Source of the DNA: GCA-2684655 sp051278165
GTDB lineage: Bacteria > Planctomycetota > UBA1135 > UBA2386
Reading direction: 5' to 3'
Length of the DNA stretch: 24,693 bases
NCBI GenBank assembly: GCA_051278165.1
Contig: JBNMNW010000055.1
Span: forward strand, 1-24,693
Shown: positions 16,190 to 23,695 of the stretch, piece after piece
Layout: every line of letters starts with the position of its first letter
How positions within the stretch are numbered: the stretch's first letter is position 1
Position numbers and translations under genes: made by a program
Notes under the pieces: generated by a model
The model's input: the letters and a program-made list of their open reading frames with translations, nothing else
Told to the model about the DNA's origin: nothing
Database searches by the model: none

Positions 16190-16221
16190 GCAAAACGGGG
16201 CGCCGAAGCGTCCCGTTTTGC
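16190..16221 (-). terminator. Hairpin with UUCG tetraloop after nrdJ
   Basis: A perfect 10-bp stem pairs 16190-16199 (GCAAAACGGG) with 16212-16221 (CCCGTTTTGC). Inside it lie one A-C mismatch and a further 3-bp CGC/GCG stem closed by TTCG on the minus strand. It begins 43 nt after the nrdJ stop and ends about 125 nt before the kelch start, so it should end the nrdJ transcript. The T4 run is inside the 3' arm rather than after it, so an RNA-stabilising 3' end is also possible. On the plus strand the stem is uninterrupted (G-U in place of A-C). Confidence 0.68.
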
Positions 16222-16263
16222 TGGTCTATTCTGACGAGGTCTTCTTCTGAAGCCCGACTGCCG

Positions 16264-19200
16264 TTAGCTACAGCCGCTGGTGCCACCGCACGAGATGCAC
16301 TTGAGGCATGTGCCATTGCGCACCAAGGTGAACGCGCCACAGCTGCCGCACGGATCACCCTCGTAGCCCTTGAGGCGAGCCTCAGCGATCTGCAGGCGAG
16401 CCTTGCGGTTGTCGGACATTGCCGTGCGAGTCTCCGCACGCATCAGCGCCACGTTCTCGCCGGCGGCTGCCGTCGGAATGTGGGCGGACGTGTCGACGCC
16501 ACGCTGGATGCCGTGACTTGGCGGATGCAGGTGCTGGTTCTCATGCACCAGCTTGGGCGCGTCGTTCTCCGCTTCGTAGACCGTCTCCGAGACGACCTCT
16601 TCCCCGATGAACTCCGGGTCGGCCGTCTTGGCGCCCATCGTGGTGTTGCTGAGGTCTTCGCTCGAAACCTGGGCGAGCTCTTCGCGGCCGAGGTAGCTGA
16701 TCGCGACTTCGCGGAACACGTAGTCGATGACCGACGTGACCATCTTGATCTGATCGTGACCCTGCACCATGCCGTTCGGCTCGAAGCGCGTGAACACGAA
16801 CGCATCGACGAACTCGTCCAGCGGCACACCGTGCTGCAGGCCGAGCGACACCGAGATCGCGAAGCAGTTCATCAAGCTACGGAAGGCAGCGCCTTCCTTG
16901 TGCATGTCGAGGAAGATCTCGCCAAGCGTGCCATCCTCGTATTCACCGGTGCGCAGGTAGATCTTGTGTCCACCGACGTTGGCCTTCTGCGTGTAGCCGG
17001 CACGGCGACCCGGCAAGCGACGACGCTTGGCGATGTAGCGGTGCACAACGCGCTCGGTAATGCGCGAGGCGAGTGCCTGCACATCGGGCGAGGCAGCCGT
17101 CGTCGACACGTCTTCGAAGTCTTCTTCGTCATCGACGGTCGAACTCAACGGCTGGCTGAGCTTGGAGCCATCGCGGTAGAGCGCGACAGCCTTCAGCATC
17201 AACTCGCTACCGAGACGGTAGGCGTGCTTGACGTCTTTGATCTCGGCATCAATCGGCATGTTGATGGTCTTGCTGATGGCACCGCTGATGAACGGTTGCG
17301 CAGCAGCCATCATGTAGAGATGCGCCTCGTAAGGAATGTAGCGCTTGCCCTTGCGACCACACCGGTTGGCGCAGTCGAACACCGGCAGGTGCTTGTCCTT
17401 GAGGTGCGGCGCACCTTCCACGGTCATCGTGCCGCAGACAAAGTCCGTGGCGGCTTGGATCTGGGCCTTGCTGTAGCCAAGATGCGCCAGCAGGTTGAAG
17501 CTCCAATCGTCGAGTTGCTCAGCGCTCAGGCCGAGCTTCGTCTTTAAGAACTCTTCGCCAAGGATGCCCTTGTTGAAGGCGAACGTGACGTCGAACGCAC
17601 TTTCGAGCGAGCCTTCGATCTTCTGCAGCGCGGCGTCGTCGAAGCCGTGCTTGGCAAGCGACTCGTGGTTGATCTCCGGCGCGCCGGCGAGCGTCTTGCG
17701 TCCGACCACGTAGGTGACGATTTCGTCAATCTGCCCGGGGTCGTAGCCGAGGTTCTTCAGCGCCGGAGCAATGCTCTGGTTGGCGATCTTGAAGTAGCCA
17801 CCGCCAGCAAGCTTCTTGAACTTGACCAACGCGAAGTCCGGCTCGACACCGGTCGTATCGCAATCCATCAGCAAGCCGATGGTGCCAGTCGGCGCAATGC
17901 AGGTGACCTGCGCGTTGCGGTAGCCGTGCTTTTCGCCGAGCACCAGCGCGCGATCCCAGCACTCGCGGGCGGACTCGAGTAGCTGGCTTGGGCATAGCTG
18001 CGGATCGATGCCACGCGGCGTGATCGACAGTTCTTCGTATTCGCTCTCGCTGGCGTGGTAGGCGGCGCGACGGTGGTTGCGCACCACGCGCATCATCGCT
18101 TCCTCGTTCTGCGGGAACTTCGAGAACGTGCCGAGTTCCTTCGCCATCTCAGCGGAGGTAGCGTAGGCCTCACCCGTAAGCACGGCCGAAAGTGCACCGG
18201 CGATCGAGTAGCCCTTTTCACTGGCATACGGGATGCCGAGTCGCATCAGGATCGTGCCGAGGTTGGCGTAGCCGAGACCGAGCGTGCGGAAGTCGTAAGA
18301 CCTCTGCGCGATCTCCTTGCTCGGGAAGCTCGCCATCAAAACGCTGACCTCGAGCACGATCGTCCACAGACGAATCGCGTGCTTGTAGCCTTCGAGATCG
18401 AACGTGCCGTCTTCGTTGAGGAAGTTGGTCAGGTTGATCGACGCCAGGTTGCAGGCCGTGTCGTCGAGGAACATGTACTCGGAGCACGGGTTGCTCGCGT
18501 TGATGCGGCCATCGGTGGGGCAGGTGTGCCACTCATTGATGGTCGTGTCGTACTGCACACCCGGGTCGGCGCAGGCCCAAGCCGAGTAGGAGACCTTGTC
18601 CCACAGCTCGTTGGCGTCGACTTCCTTGGCAACACCGCGGTCGGTGCGGCGGATCAGACGCCACTTGCCGTTCTCGTCGAGGGTGCGGAAGAACTCGTTC
18701 GGGATACGAATCGAGTTGTTCGAGTTTTGGCCCGACACCGTTCCGTAGGCTTCGCCGTCCCAATCGGTGGTGTATTCGGTTACGTCCACGGCACGCAGGC
18801 CTTGACCGCCGAGCTGCAGGCAACGCTGCAGATAACTCTCAGGCACGTGCGCGGTGCGGGCTTGTTGCACCGCCGTCAGCAGGGCTGGGTTTTCGCGCGG
18901 CTTGTTGACGGGCTTGGAACTGCCGTCTTCTTGTTCAACGTGGCAAGCGTTGATGATCGTGTTGAGGTGCTGCTTGATCAGCTTGCTGCCGGTCACTAAT
19001 GCGGCGACCTTCTGCTCTTCGTTAACCTTCCAGCTGACGAAGTTTTCGATGTCGGGATGGTCGAGGTCGAGGCAGACCATCTTGGCGGCGCGGCGCGTGG
19101 TGCCACCAGACTTAATGGCGCCAGCGGCGCGGTCGCCGATGCGCAAGAAGCTCATCAGGCCGGAGCTCTTGCCACCGCCGGAGAGCGGTTCGTTCTCGCC

Positions 19201-20010
19201 ACGCAGTTGCGAGAAGTTGCTGCCGGTGCCGGAGCCATACTTGAACAAGCGGGCTTCGCGGGTCCACAGGTCCATGATGCCGCCGTCGCCGACGAGATCA
19301 TCGCTTACCGACTGGATGAAGCAGGCGTGCGGTTGTGGGCGCTCGTAGGCGCTACTACTGCTCTTTAGTTGCGGACCATCGGACGCCTCAGCGGCGTTCT
19401 TGGCAGCCATGGCGACCTGAGACTTGGCGACCAGAGATTTGGCAACCTGTGACTTGGCAACCTGTGACTTAGAGCCGTTGGCCTTCGAGCCACCACCATC
19501 ACCGCCAACCGTCTGGCTCTGGTCGTCGACATACCAGTGGCCTTGGGCCGGGCCAGTGATGCCGTATTTGAAGTGCAGGCCAGTGTTGAACCACTGTGGC
19601 GAGTTGGGGGCAGCGTGCTGCGCGGCCAACATGTGGCTGAGTTCGTCTTCGAACGCCTGCGCATCATCGCCACTGTCGAAGTAGCCGTGCTTTTCACCCC
19701 AGTGACGCCAGCAGCCGGCGAGCCGATGGAATACTTGACGTGCATCCGACTCACCGCCGAAGACGGGCTGGCCGTCTTCACCGTTGAGCGGTTTGCCATC
19801 ACTCGACACCTGCGGAACGCCTGCCTTGCGGAAGTACTTCTGCGCAAGAATGTCGACTGCGACTTGGCTCCAGTGACCAGGGGCTTGGATGTCGCGCGCT
19901 TCAAAAACGAGCGAGCCATCGGGGTTGCGGATTTCTGATTTCCGCTGCGTGAATGGGATGCCTTCGTAGGGCGACTTGCCCTTGACCGTGAACCGCCGAC
20001 TAATCTTCAC
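16264..20010 (-). CDS. nrdJ: Adenosylcobalamin-dependent (class II) ribonucleotide reductase
   Basis: NrdJ reduces ribonucleotides to deoxyribonucleotides using a thiyl radical generated with adenosylcobalamin, independently of oxygen. It has 1248 residues. HACFIQSVSDDL carries Cys230 and DDTACNLASINL carries Cys520 (the redox pair), and NPCSE (507-511) carries the thiyl-radical Cys509. The radical/substrate loop region includes MDCDTTGVEPDFALVKFKK. A TSCPD-type domain lies near 1030-1160. The C-terminal tail has Cys1221, 1224, 1235, 1238, 1241 and 1247, a zinc/redox shuttle arrangement. An insertion at about 167-222 contains four KSQVA-type repeats. The GTG start at 20010 is fixed by an AGGAGGA site 6 nt upstream. 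No nrdR or other RNR genes are nearby. A hairpin-rich non-coding region precedes it. Confidence 0.97.
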   Translation of the reverse strand: MKISRRFTVKGKSPYEGIPFTQRKSEIRNPDGSLVFEARDIQAPGHWSQVAVDILAQKYFRKAGVPQVSSDGKPLNGEDGQPVFGGESDARQVFHRLAGCWRHWGEKHGYFDSGDDAQAFEDELSHMLAAQHAAPNSPQWFNTGLHFKYGITGPAQGHWYVDDQSQTVGGDGGGSKANGSKSQVAKSQVAKSLVAKSQVAMAAKNAAEASDGPQLKSSSSAYERPQPHACFIQSVSDDLVGDGGIMDLWTREARLFKYGSGTGSNFSQLRGENEPLSGGGKSSGLMSFLRIGDRAAGAIKSGGTTRRAAKMVCLDLDHPDIENFVSWKVNEEQKVAALVTGSKLIKQHLNTIINACHVEQEDGSSKPVNKPRENPALLTAVQQARTAHVPESYLQRCLQLGGQGLRAVDVTEYTTDWDGEAYGTVSGQNSNNSIRIPNEFFRTLDENGKWRLIRRTDRGVAKEVDANELWDKVSYSAWACADPGVQYDTTINEWHTCPTDGRINASNPCSEYMFLDDTACNLASINLTNFLNEDGTFDLEGYKHAIRLWTIVLEVSVLMASFPSKEIAQRSYDFRTLGLGYANLGTILMRLGIPYASEKGYSIAGALSAVLTGEAYATSAEMAKELGTFSKFPQNEEAMMRVVRNHRRAAYHASESEYEELSITPRGIDPQLCPSQLLESARECWDRALVLGEKHGYRNAQVTCIAPTGTIGLLMDCDTTGVEPDFALVKFKKLAGGGYFKIANQSIAPALKNLGYDPGQIDEIVTYVVGRKTLAGAPEINHESLAKHGFDDAALQKIEGSLESAFDVTFAFNKGILGEEFLKTKLGLSAEQLDDWSFNLLAHLGYSKAQIQAATDFVCGTMTVEGAPHLKDKHLPVFDCANRCGRKGKRYIPYEAHLYMMAAAQPFISGAISKTINMPIDAEIKDVKHAYRLGSELMLKAVALYRDGSKLSQPLSSTVDDEEDFEDVSTTAASPDVQALASRITERVVHRYIAKRRRLPGRRAGYTQKANVGGHKIYLRTGEYEDGTLGEIFLDMHKEGAAFRSLMNCFAISVSLGLQHGVPLDEFVDAFVFTRFEPNGMVQGHDQIKMVTSVIDYVFREVAISYLGREELAQVSSEDLSNTTMGAKTADPEFIGEEVVSETVYEAENDAPKLVHENQHLHPPSHGIQRGVDTSAHIPTAAAGENVALMRAETRTAMSDNRKARLQIAEARLKGYEGDPCGSCGAFTLVRNGTCLKCISCGGTSGCS
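19411..19470 (-). repeat. 15-bp tandem repeat within nrdJ (KSQVA units)
   Basis: Four 15-bp units (19411-19425, 19426-19440, 19441-19455, 19456-19470) encode KSQVA, KSQVA, KSLVA and KSQVA at residues 181-200. The last two plus-strand units are identical (GGCAACCTGTGACTT). The repeats sit in a Gly/Ser/Lys/Ala-rich insertion between the N-terminal part (GPAQGHWYVDD) and the catalytic core (AYERPQPHACF), where a surface loop would tolerate length change. Confidence 0.88.
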
Positions 20011-20016
20011 GTGAGT

Positions 20017-20023
20017 TCCTCCT
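20017..20023 (-). promoter_or_regulatory. Strong ribosome-binding site of nrdJ
   Basis: The minus strand reads AGGAGGA, separated by 6 nt (ACTCAC) from GTG 20010. It is the only textbook Shine-Dalgarno in the window and decides the non-ATG start of nrdJ. A perfect 9-bp hairpin ends 7 nt upstream of it. Confidence 0.85.
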
Positions 20024-20029
20024 GAACAT

Positions 20030-20283
20030 CAAGTTCGGCGACCAAACCGAACTTGTCGTGATGGCCCCGCTTGCTACGGGACCATGCCTCTGAGTGGCCT
20101 GTCTAGCAGTTAAACACTGCCAAGCAAGCTGACCTGAAATGCAGGAGAGTTGCGACTCGACTAGGGCCTGTTCCGGCTGCATGGGGCCGGAAGCAGGACC
20201 GTGTGAAAGCAAACTGGCACACGCAACATGGAACGACCCTATCGGGACGATGGCCGGCACTGGTCGATCGCCCTCAGGGGCGA
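20030..20283 (-). promoter_or_regulatory. Hairpin-rich region upstream of nrdJ (candidate structured leader)
   Basis: Directly upstream of the nrdJ ribosome-binding site the sequence can form a series of simple helices. 20030-20038 pairs with 20047-20055 (9 bp, perfect). 20063-20069 pairs with 20077-20083 (7 bp, one G-U). 20106-20110 pairs with 20116-20120 (5 bp). 20167-20177 pairs with 20186-20197 (11 bp, one bulged G). 20268-20273 pairs with 20278-20283 (6 bp, 4-nt loop). I looked for cobalamin-riboswitch boxes because NrdJ uses B12 and did not find them. The promoter position is unknown, so how much of this is transcribed is uncertain. Confidence 0.45.
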
Positions 20284-20299
20284 CTGCCATTACCGGTCG

Positions 20300-20967
20300 A
20301 TTGAGTGATGGGCGTCGCTAGTCCTGAGTGGCATGACCTTTCGGACCTGACCATTCATTACTCGGGGCACCGTATAGCTGCATGGCCATACTCAGTTCGG
20401 GGAGCCACACGGCTCGGGAAGCAACTCACTGCGATAGAACAAACCGATCCGCCACCAAACGAATCAGACCTACACGAAGTAGGGGCTCTACAAAGTAGCT
20501 GTTTTGGGCCATCGCCGGGGGGCTCAGAAGATGGCCTCCCTCAAAAAGGGCGACCACAAGATCTGGGCTTACTGGCAGTGGGACGAAACAGGCTTACGCC
20601 GTAGAGAGCCACTATCTATTGGGTGTAGCAGCCACTGGCAACCCACTACCTAGTGAAATCTGGCTTATGCGGGGGGAGCCCTGGAGGTCTGCCGGAATGC
20701 TTGGGTTTCGCAAATGAGACGGTTTTTGGCGGGTCCGAGTGACTGCAAATCGGTGCCGCAGGTCGTTACCAAATGGCCTGCAGGTACTTCGCGCTGGAGC
20801 AGCAGCAACGGGTCGGACAAGTCAAGATCGGCGTGCGCCATCGGCGTGGAACGGGCGCACATTGTTGCTTTCTAGCGAGATCGCGCACGCCGCCCAGGTC
20901 CGCACGGTTGCGTAGCCCCGAAATGCCTAGCACCGAGTCCTTGGCAGCTGCGAAGCGGTTTGGGCAC
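20300..20967. other. Long non-coding stretch between nrdJ and the ctp terminator
   Basis: About 670 bp carry no convincing gene on either strand. The short open frames lack recognisable domains, credible starts or coding-like amino-acid use. By eye the base composition is less GC-rich than the flanking genes. Small perfect hairpins occur, including GAGCC/GGCTC near 20404-20417, CCTAC/GTAGG near 20469-20483, a 7-bp GGCCATC/GATGGCC at 20508-20536, and GCAGGTC/GGCCTGC near 20757-20780. The stretch may contain an unrecognised RNA, a decayed gene, or the nrdJ promoter and leader. Confidence 0.4.
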
Positions 20968-20995
20968 AAAAAAAGGGCCGCACGATGCGGCCCTT
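20968..20995 (-). terminator. Intrinsic terminator of the Ctp protease gene
   Basis: On the minus strand a perfect 10-bp stem AAGGGCCGCA/TGCGGCCCTT with a 3-nt loop (TCG) runs into a T7 tract (the A run at 20968-20974 on the plus strand). It begins 25 nt after the protease stop codon. This is the clearest rho-independent terminator in the window. Confidence 0.92.
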
Positions 20996-21020
20996 ACTCG
21001 TCTCTGCAGCTCGCCGGCGA

Positions 21021-23375
21021 CTACTTGCGGTCGCCCGAGGCGGCCTTGGCCGTCTTCTTGTCGTCGTCGAAGCTGATCTTGAAGACGTTCTTGAACGCCG
21101 CGATGTCGCGGATGTCGTCGCCGCGTTCCTTCATCAGCTCGCGAATGGCCTCTTGCAGTTGCGCGTCTTCTTGGGCGTCACCAAGGGCGCGCTGGCCCGG
21201 GTAGACCGCGCCGCGCAGATCGCTGATCTGGTCGCGCACTTCATAGCGAACCCAGCGGCGCACGTCGTCCTTACTGAGCTTGGTATCGAGGCCCGTGTAG
21301 AACTCCTCGAAGCCTGGGTAGCCGCTAGGATCGCCATCGTCACCTTCGGCAAGCTTGCGGAACAGCTGCTCGTTGAGGCCGATCTGCTTCTTGACGTAGC
21401 TCCGGAACGAACCGTTCTTCAGGATCGCAAACACGGCCGTGTTCTTCCACGCATCCTCAGGCTTGTTCTCGAGCAGCTCGAGCTCGATGTCCGGCTTGAC
21501 ACCCCACGCGGGGTCGACGATACGGCCTTCCTTGTCGAACTCACGGTGCGGGCAGCGGCCGCTCGGCAGGTAGTACTTGGCGACCGTCAGCTTGATGTGC
21601 GCACCGGGGTCGTAGATGCCGTTGCCGTTGCGGTCGACGTAGGGCTCGCCTTCCTGCCAGGCGCGGTCGCCGTTGAGGTCGTCGAACTGCTCCTGCGGGC
21701 TCGTGTTGAGCGGGAACAGGTTCTGCACACTGCCCTTGCCGAACGAGCGCTTGCCAATGATCTTGGCGCGCTTCATGTCTTGGAAGGCGCCAGCGGTGAT
21801 CTCACTGGCCGATGCCGACAAGCGGTTGGTCAATACGGCTAGCGGCAACTTGCAGACGTTGCGGCGGCGTGGGTCGGTCGAATAGGAGCGCCTCGGCTCG
21901 TTCGGACCTTCCGTGTAGACGACCAGTTCTTGGCCTTCGATGAACTGCTCGACAACGTCGCGCGCCTGGGTCAGGAAGCCGCCCGTGTTATTGCGCACGT
22001 CGAGCACGATGCCCTTGGCGCCCTTGGCCGTCAGGTCGCTTAGAGCGATCTGTAGTTCGGCGGAGATGTTGGCGCTGAAGTTGATCAATTCGATGTAGCC
22101 GATGTCGCCGGGCACCATCGCCCAGTTGACGGCCGGCACCGAGATTTGACGACGCGTGATCGAGACGTCCTGAGGTTCTTGGAAGCCAGGGCGAAAGAAC
22201 TTCAAGACAACCTCAGACTCGGGGCGTCCCTTAAGTCGCTTGATGATCTCTTCGGTGGTGTGGCCGCCAGTTTCCCAGCCGTCTACCTCGAGGATCTTGT
22301 CACCGCTGCGCAGGCCGGACTCGTAAGCCGGGCCCGAGTAGATCGGGCGCACGATCGAGAAGTCGTTTTCTTGGTCGAAGTTGACGAACGCGCCAATGCC
22401 GCCGTACTCGCGGTTGAGGTCAAAGTAGAACCTTTGAAACTCTTGGCTGGTGAAGAACGTGCTGTGTGGATCGAGGCCCTTCAGCATGCCCTTCGCCGCG
22501 TACTCCACCATTTCATCGTTGGTGATCTCACTGCCGCGGATGTGCTGAACGCGGATGCGGTGGCGCAGTTCGTCGAGCACCGCGTAGTCGTCGTTGCCGT
22601 CGTTTTTCTCCGGGCCACGAGCCTTGATGACTTCGCGCAGTTGCGCTTCCCACTCGCGACGCTGCTCTTCTTGCTTTAAGAACATCGAAGCGCGGCGACC
22701 GGCGTCGGTCGGCTGGTCGCGAATCTCGCGCAGGATCTCCCAGGCGCGGCCACCTTGGGTGTTGATCTCGGCGAGCGCCAGCGCGCCGCGCTGCTGCAGG
22801 TCGCGATCACTGGACTGCAAAAACTGCTCGAGCACGTTCTTCGCGATCTCAAGCTGGCGGTTGCTGCCAATCTTCCACAGCGACAGTGCGGCTTCGATGC
22901 GCACCTTAGGCTGCACGAGTTCGTTTTCACACTGCGCCGCCACGAGCTTGCGCACGTCGGGCAGGATGCGGATGTTGAACAGGCGTTCTTCGCCAAGTAG
23001 TGACAGGGAAGCGGCCCGCACGAACGCCTCGCCATCCTTGACGATCGGCTCCAGCAACTCGAACAGGTCCTTGCCGAACATGGCGTCTTCCTTCAGTTGC
23101 GAGAGGGCCAACGCGGCGCACAATCGCTGGCGGTGGTTCTCGCTCTTGCCGGCCGTCGCCATGATCGCGGTCAGGTAGCCGTCGAGGTTTCGCTCCGGAG
23201 CGACGTCAGCAAGCTGGTCCGCGAGCGGATAGATCTCGCTGGCCTCGGCCGTTTCGGCCTGCGCCAAGACTGCGGCGACCTGCGCCTTAAGCTCCTGGGC
23301 TCTCGCGGAGCCGCACAGGAGAGTCAGAGAAAGGGTGGCGAGGATGGCGGTCGACCGCGTGAGGACGTTTCGCAT
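21021..23375 (-). CDS. S41 family C-terminal processing peptidase with PDZ domain
   Basis: A 784-residue protein is read from ATG 23375, which follows GGAAG and opens a signal peptide (MRNVLTRSTAILATLSLTLLCGSARAQE). The N-terminal third (about 60-230) is helical and HEAT-like (AFVRAASLSLLGEE, PKVRIEAALSLWKIG, LQQRGALALAEI). A PDZ domain lies at about 322-400 (GGIGAFV, SGLRSGDKILEVDGW). The S41 protease core has Ser522 (SASASE), Asp533 (FQD) and Lys547 (FGKGSVQ), with spacing identical to the Ser430/Asp441/Lys455 triad of E. coli Prc. These serine-lysine proteases trim or degrade exported proteins from their C-termini. An insertion at 565-591 has two calcium-loop-like motifs. The gene is monocistronic and closed by a terminator. 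Confidence 0.94.
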   Translation of the reverse strand: MRNVLTRSTAILATLSLTLLCGSARAQELKAQVAAVLAQAETAEASEIYPLADQLADVAPERNLDGYLTAIMATAGKSENHRQRLCAALALSQLKEDAMFGKDLFELLEPIVKDGEAFVRAASLSLLGEERLFNIRILPDVRKLVAAQCENELVQPKVRIEAALSLWKIGSNRQLEIAKNVLEQFLQSSDRDLQQRGALALAEINTQGGRAWEILREIRDQPTDAGRRASMFLKQEEQRREWEAQLREVIKARGPEKNDGNDDYAVLDELRHRIRVQHIRGSEITNDEMVEYAAKGMLKGLDPHSTFFTSQEFQRFYFDLNREYGGIGAFVNFDQENDFSIVRPIYSGPAYESGLRSGDKILEVDGWETGGHTTEEIIKRLKGRPESEVVLKFFRPGFQEPQDVSITRRQISVPAVNWAMVPGDIGYIELINFSANISAELQIALSDLTAKGAKGIVLDVRNNTGGFLTQARDVVEQFIEGQELVVYTEGPNEPRRSYSTDPRRRNVCKLPLAVLTNRLSASASEITAGAFQDMKRAKIIGKRSFGKGSVQNLFPLNTSPQEQFDDLNGDRAWQEGEPYVDRNGNGIYDPGAHIKLTVAKYYLPSGRCPHREFDKEGRIVDPAWGVKPDIELELLENKPEDAWKNTAVFAILKNGSFRSYVKKQIGLNEQLFRKLAEGDDGDPSGYPGFEEFYTGLDTKLSKDDVRRWVRYEVRDQISDLRGAVYPGQRALGDAQEDAQLQEAIRELMKERGDDIRDIAAFKNVFKISFDDDKKTAKAASGDRK

Positions 23376-23690
23376 GTTGTGCTTCCAGTTGCGTTTGGGC
23401 CTGGTCACTCAGACCCGGACCCAGCCACTAAATCGGCGTTCGCCACCGCGCGAGGCAATGGAAAACGGGCTGCCCGATTCTTCGACACACGCGATGATGG
23501 TCTCGAATCTGGGCCCGGTTGCTTGGGCTAGGTGCCTAACTAGAACCTAGCTAGGTGCCGAGCGGATAGGCCAAGCGCCTCTGTCTATACGGACCTACTA
23601 GGTTGTTGCCGAACGGATTTCCAGTGCAATGGAACGTGTGGGGCTACCGGCAAGGATGACCGTGACCCTCGATGGACACCCCCTGGGCTG
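23376..23690. promoter_or_regulatory. Divergent ctp/moaC intergenic region with CTAGGT palindromes
   Basis: No gene is visible here; the promoters of ctp (-) and moaC (+) must lie here or just beyond. At 23545-23556 there is a perfect 12-bp palindrome ACCTAGCTAGGT. A further half CTAGGT lies at 23528-23533 and a near-palindrome ACCTACTAGGT at 23593-23603. A larger inverted repeat, GCTTGGGCTA (23521-23530) against TAGGCCAAGC (23567-23576) with one mismatch, brackets them. Repeated palindromic half-sites suggest an operator for a dimeric regulator or a cruciform-prone element. Confidence 0.45.
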
Positions 23691-23695
23691 GAAGG

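Noticed and set aside
20024..20040. LexA-like box (GAAC...GTTC) near the nrdJ ribosome-binding site
   Set aside because: The half-sites are 5 nt apart instead of the 4 expected for the Gram-positive type box, and the GAAC half belongs to the 9-bp hairpin.
20011..20340. Cobalamin riboswitch before nrdJ
   Set aside because: It would be expected for a B12-dependent enzyme, but the minus strand lacks the conserved B12-box and core sequences; the GCCACT copies here are not followed by the core consensus. A covariance search would settle it.
20736..20762. tRNA-Cys-like anticodon arm (CTGCAAA loop)
   Set aside because: The flanking stem has a mismatch and a wobble, and there is no TTCRA T-arm or acceptor stem at the right distance.
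20305..20969. Short open frames in the nrdJ upstream region (20305-20604 +, 20665-20862 -, 20766-20969 -)
   Set aside because: They overlap each other, show no domain or signal, and have no credible start or ribosome-binding site; more likely chance frames in non-coding DNA.
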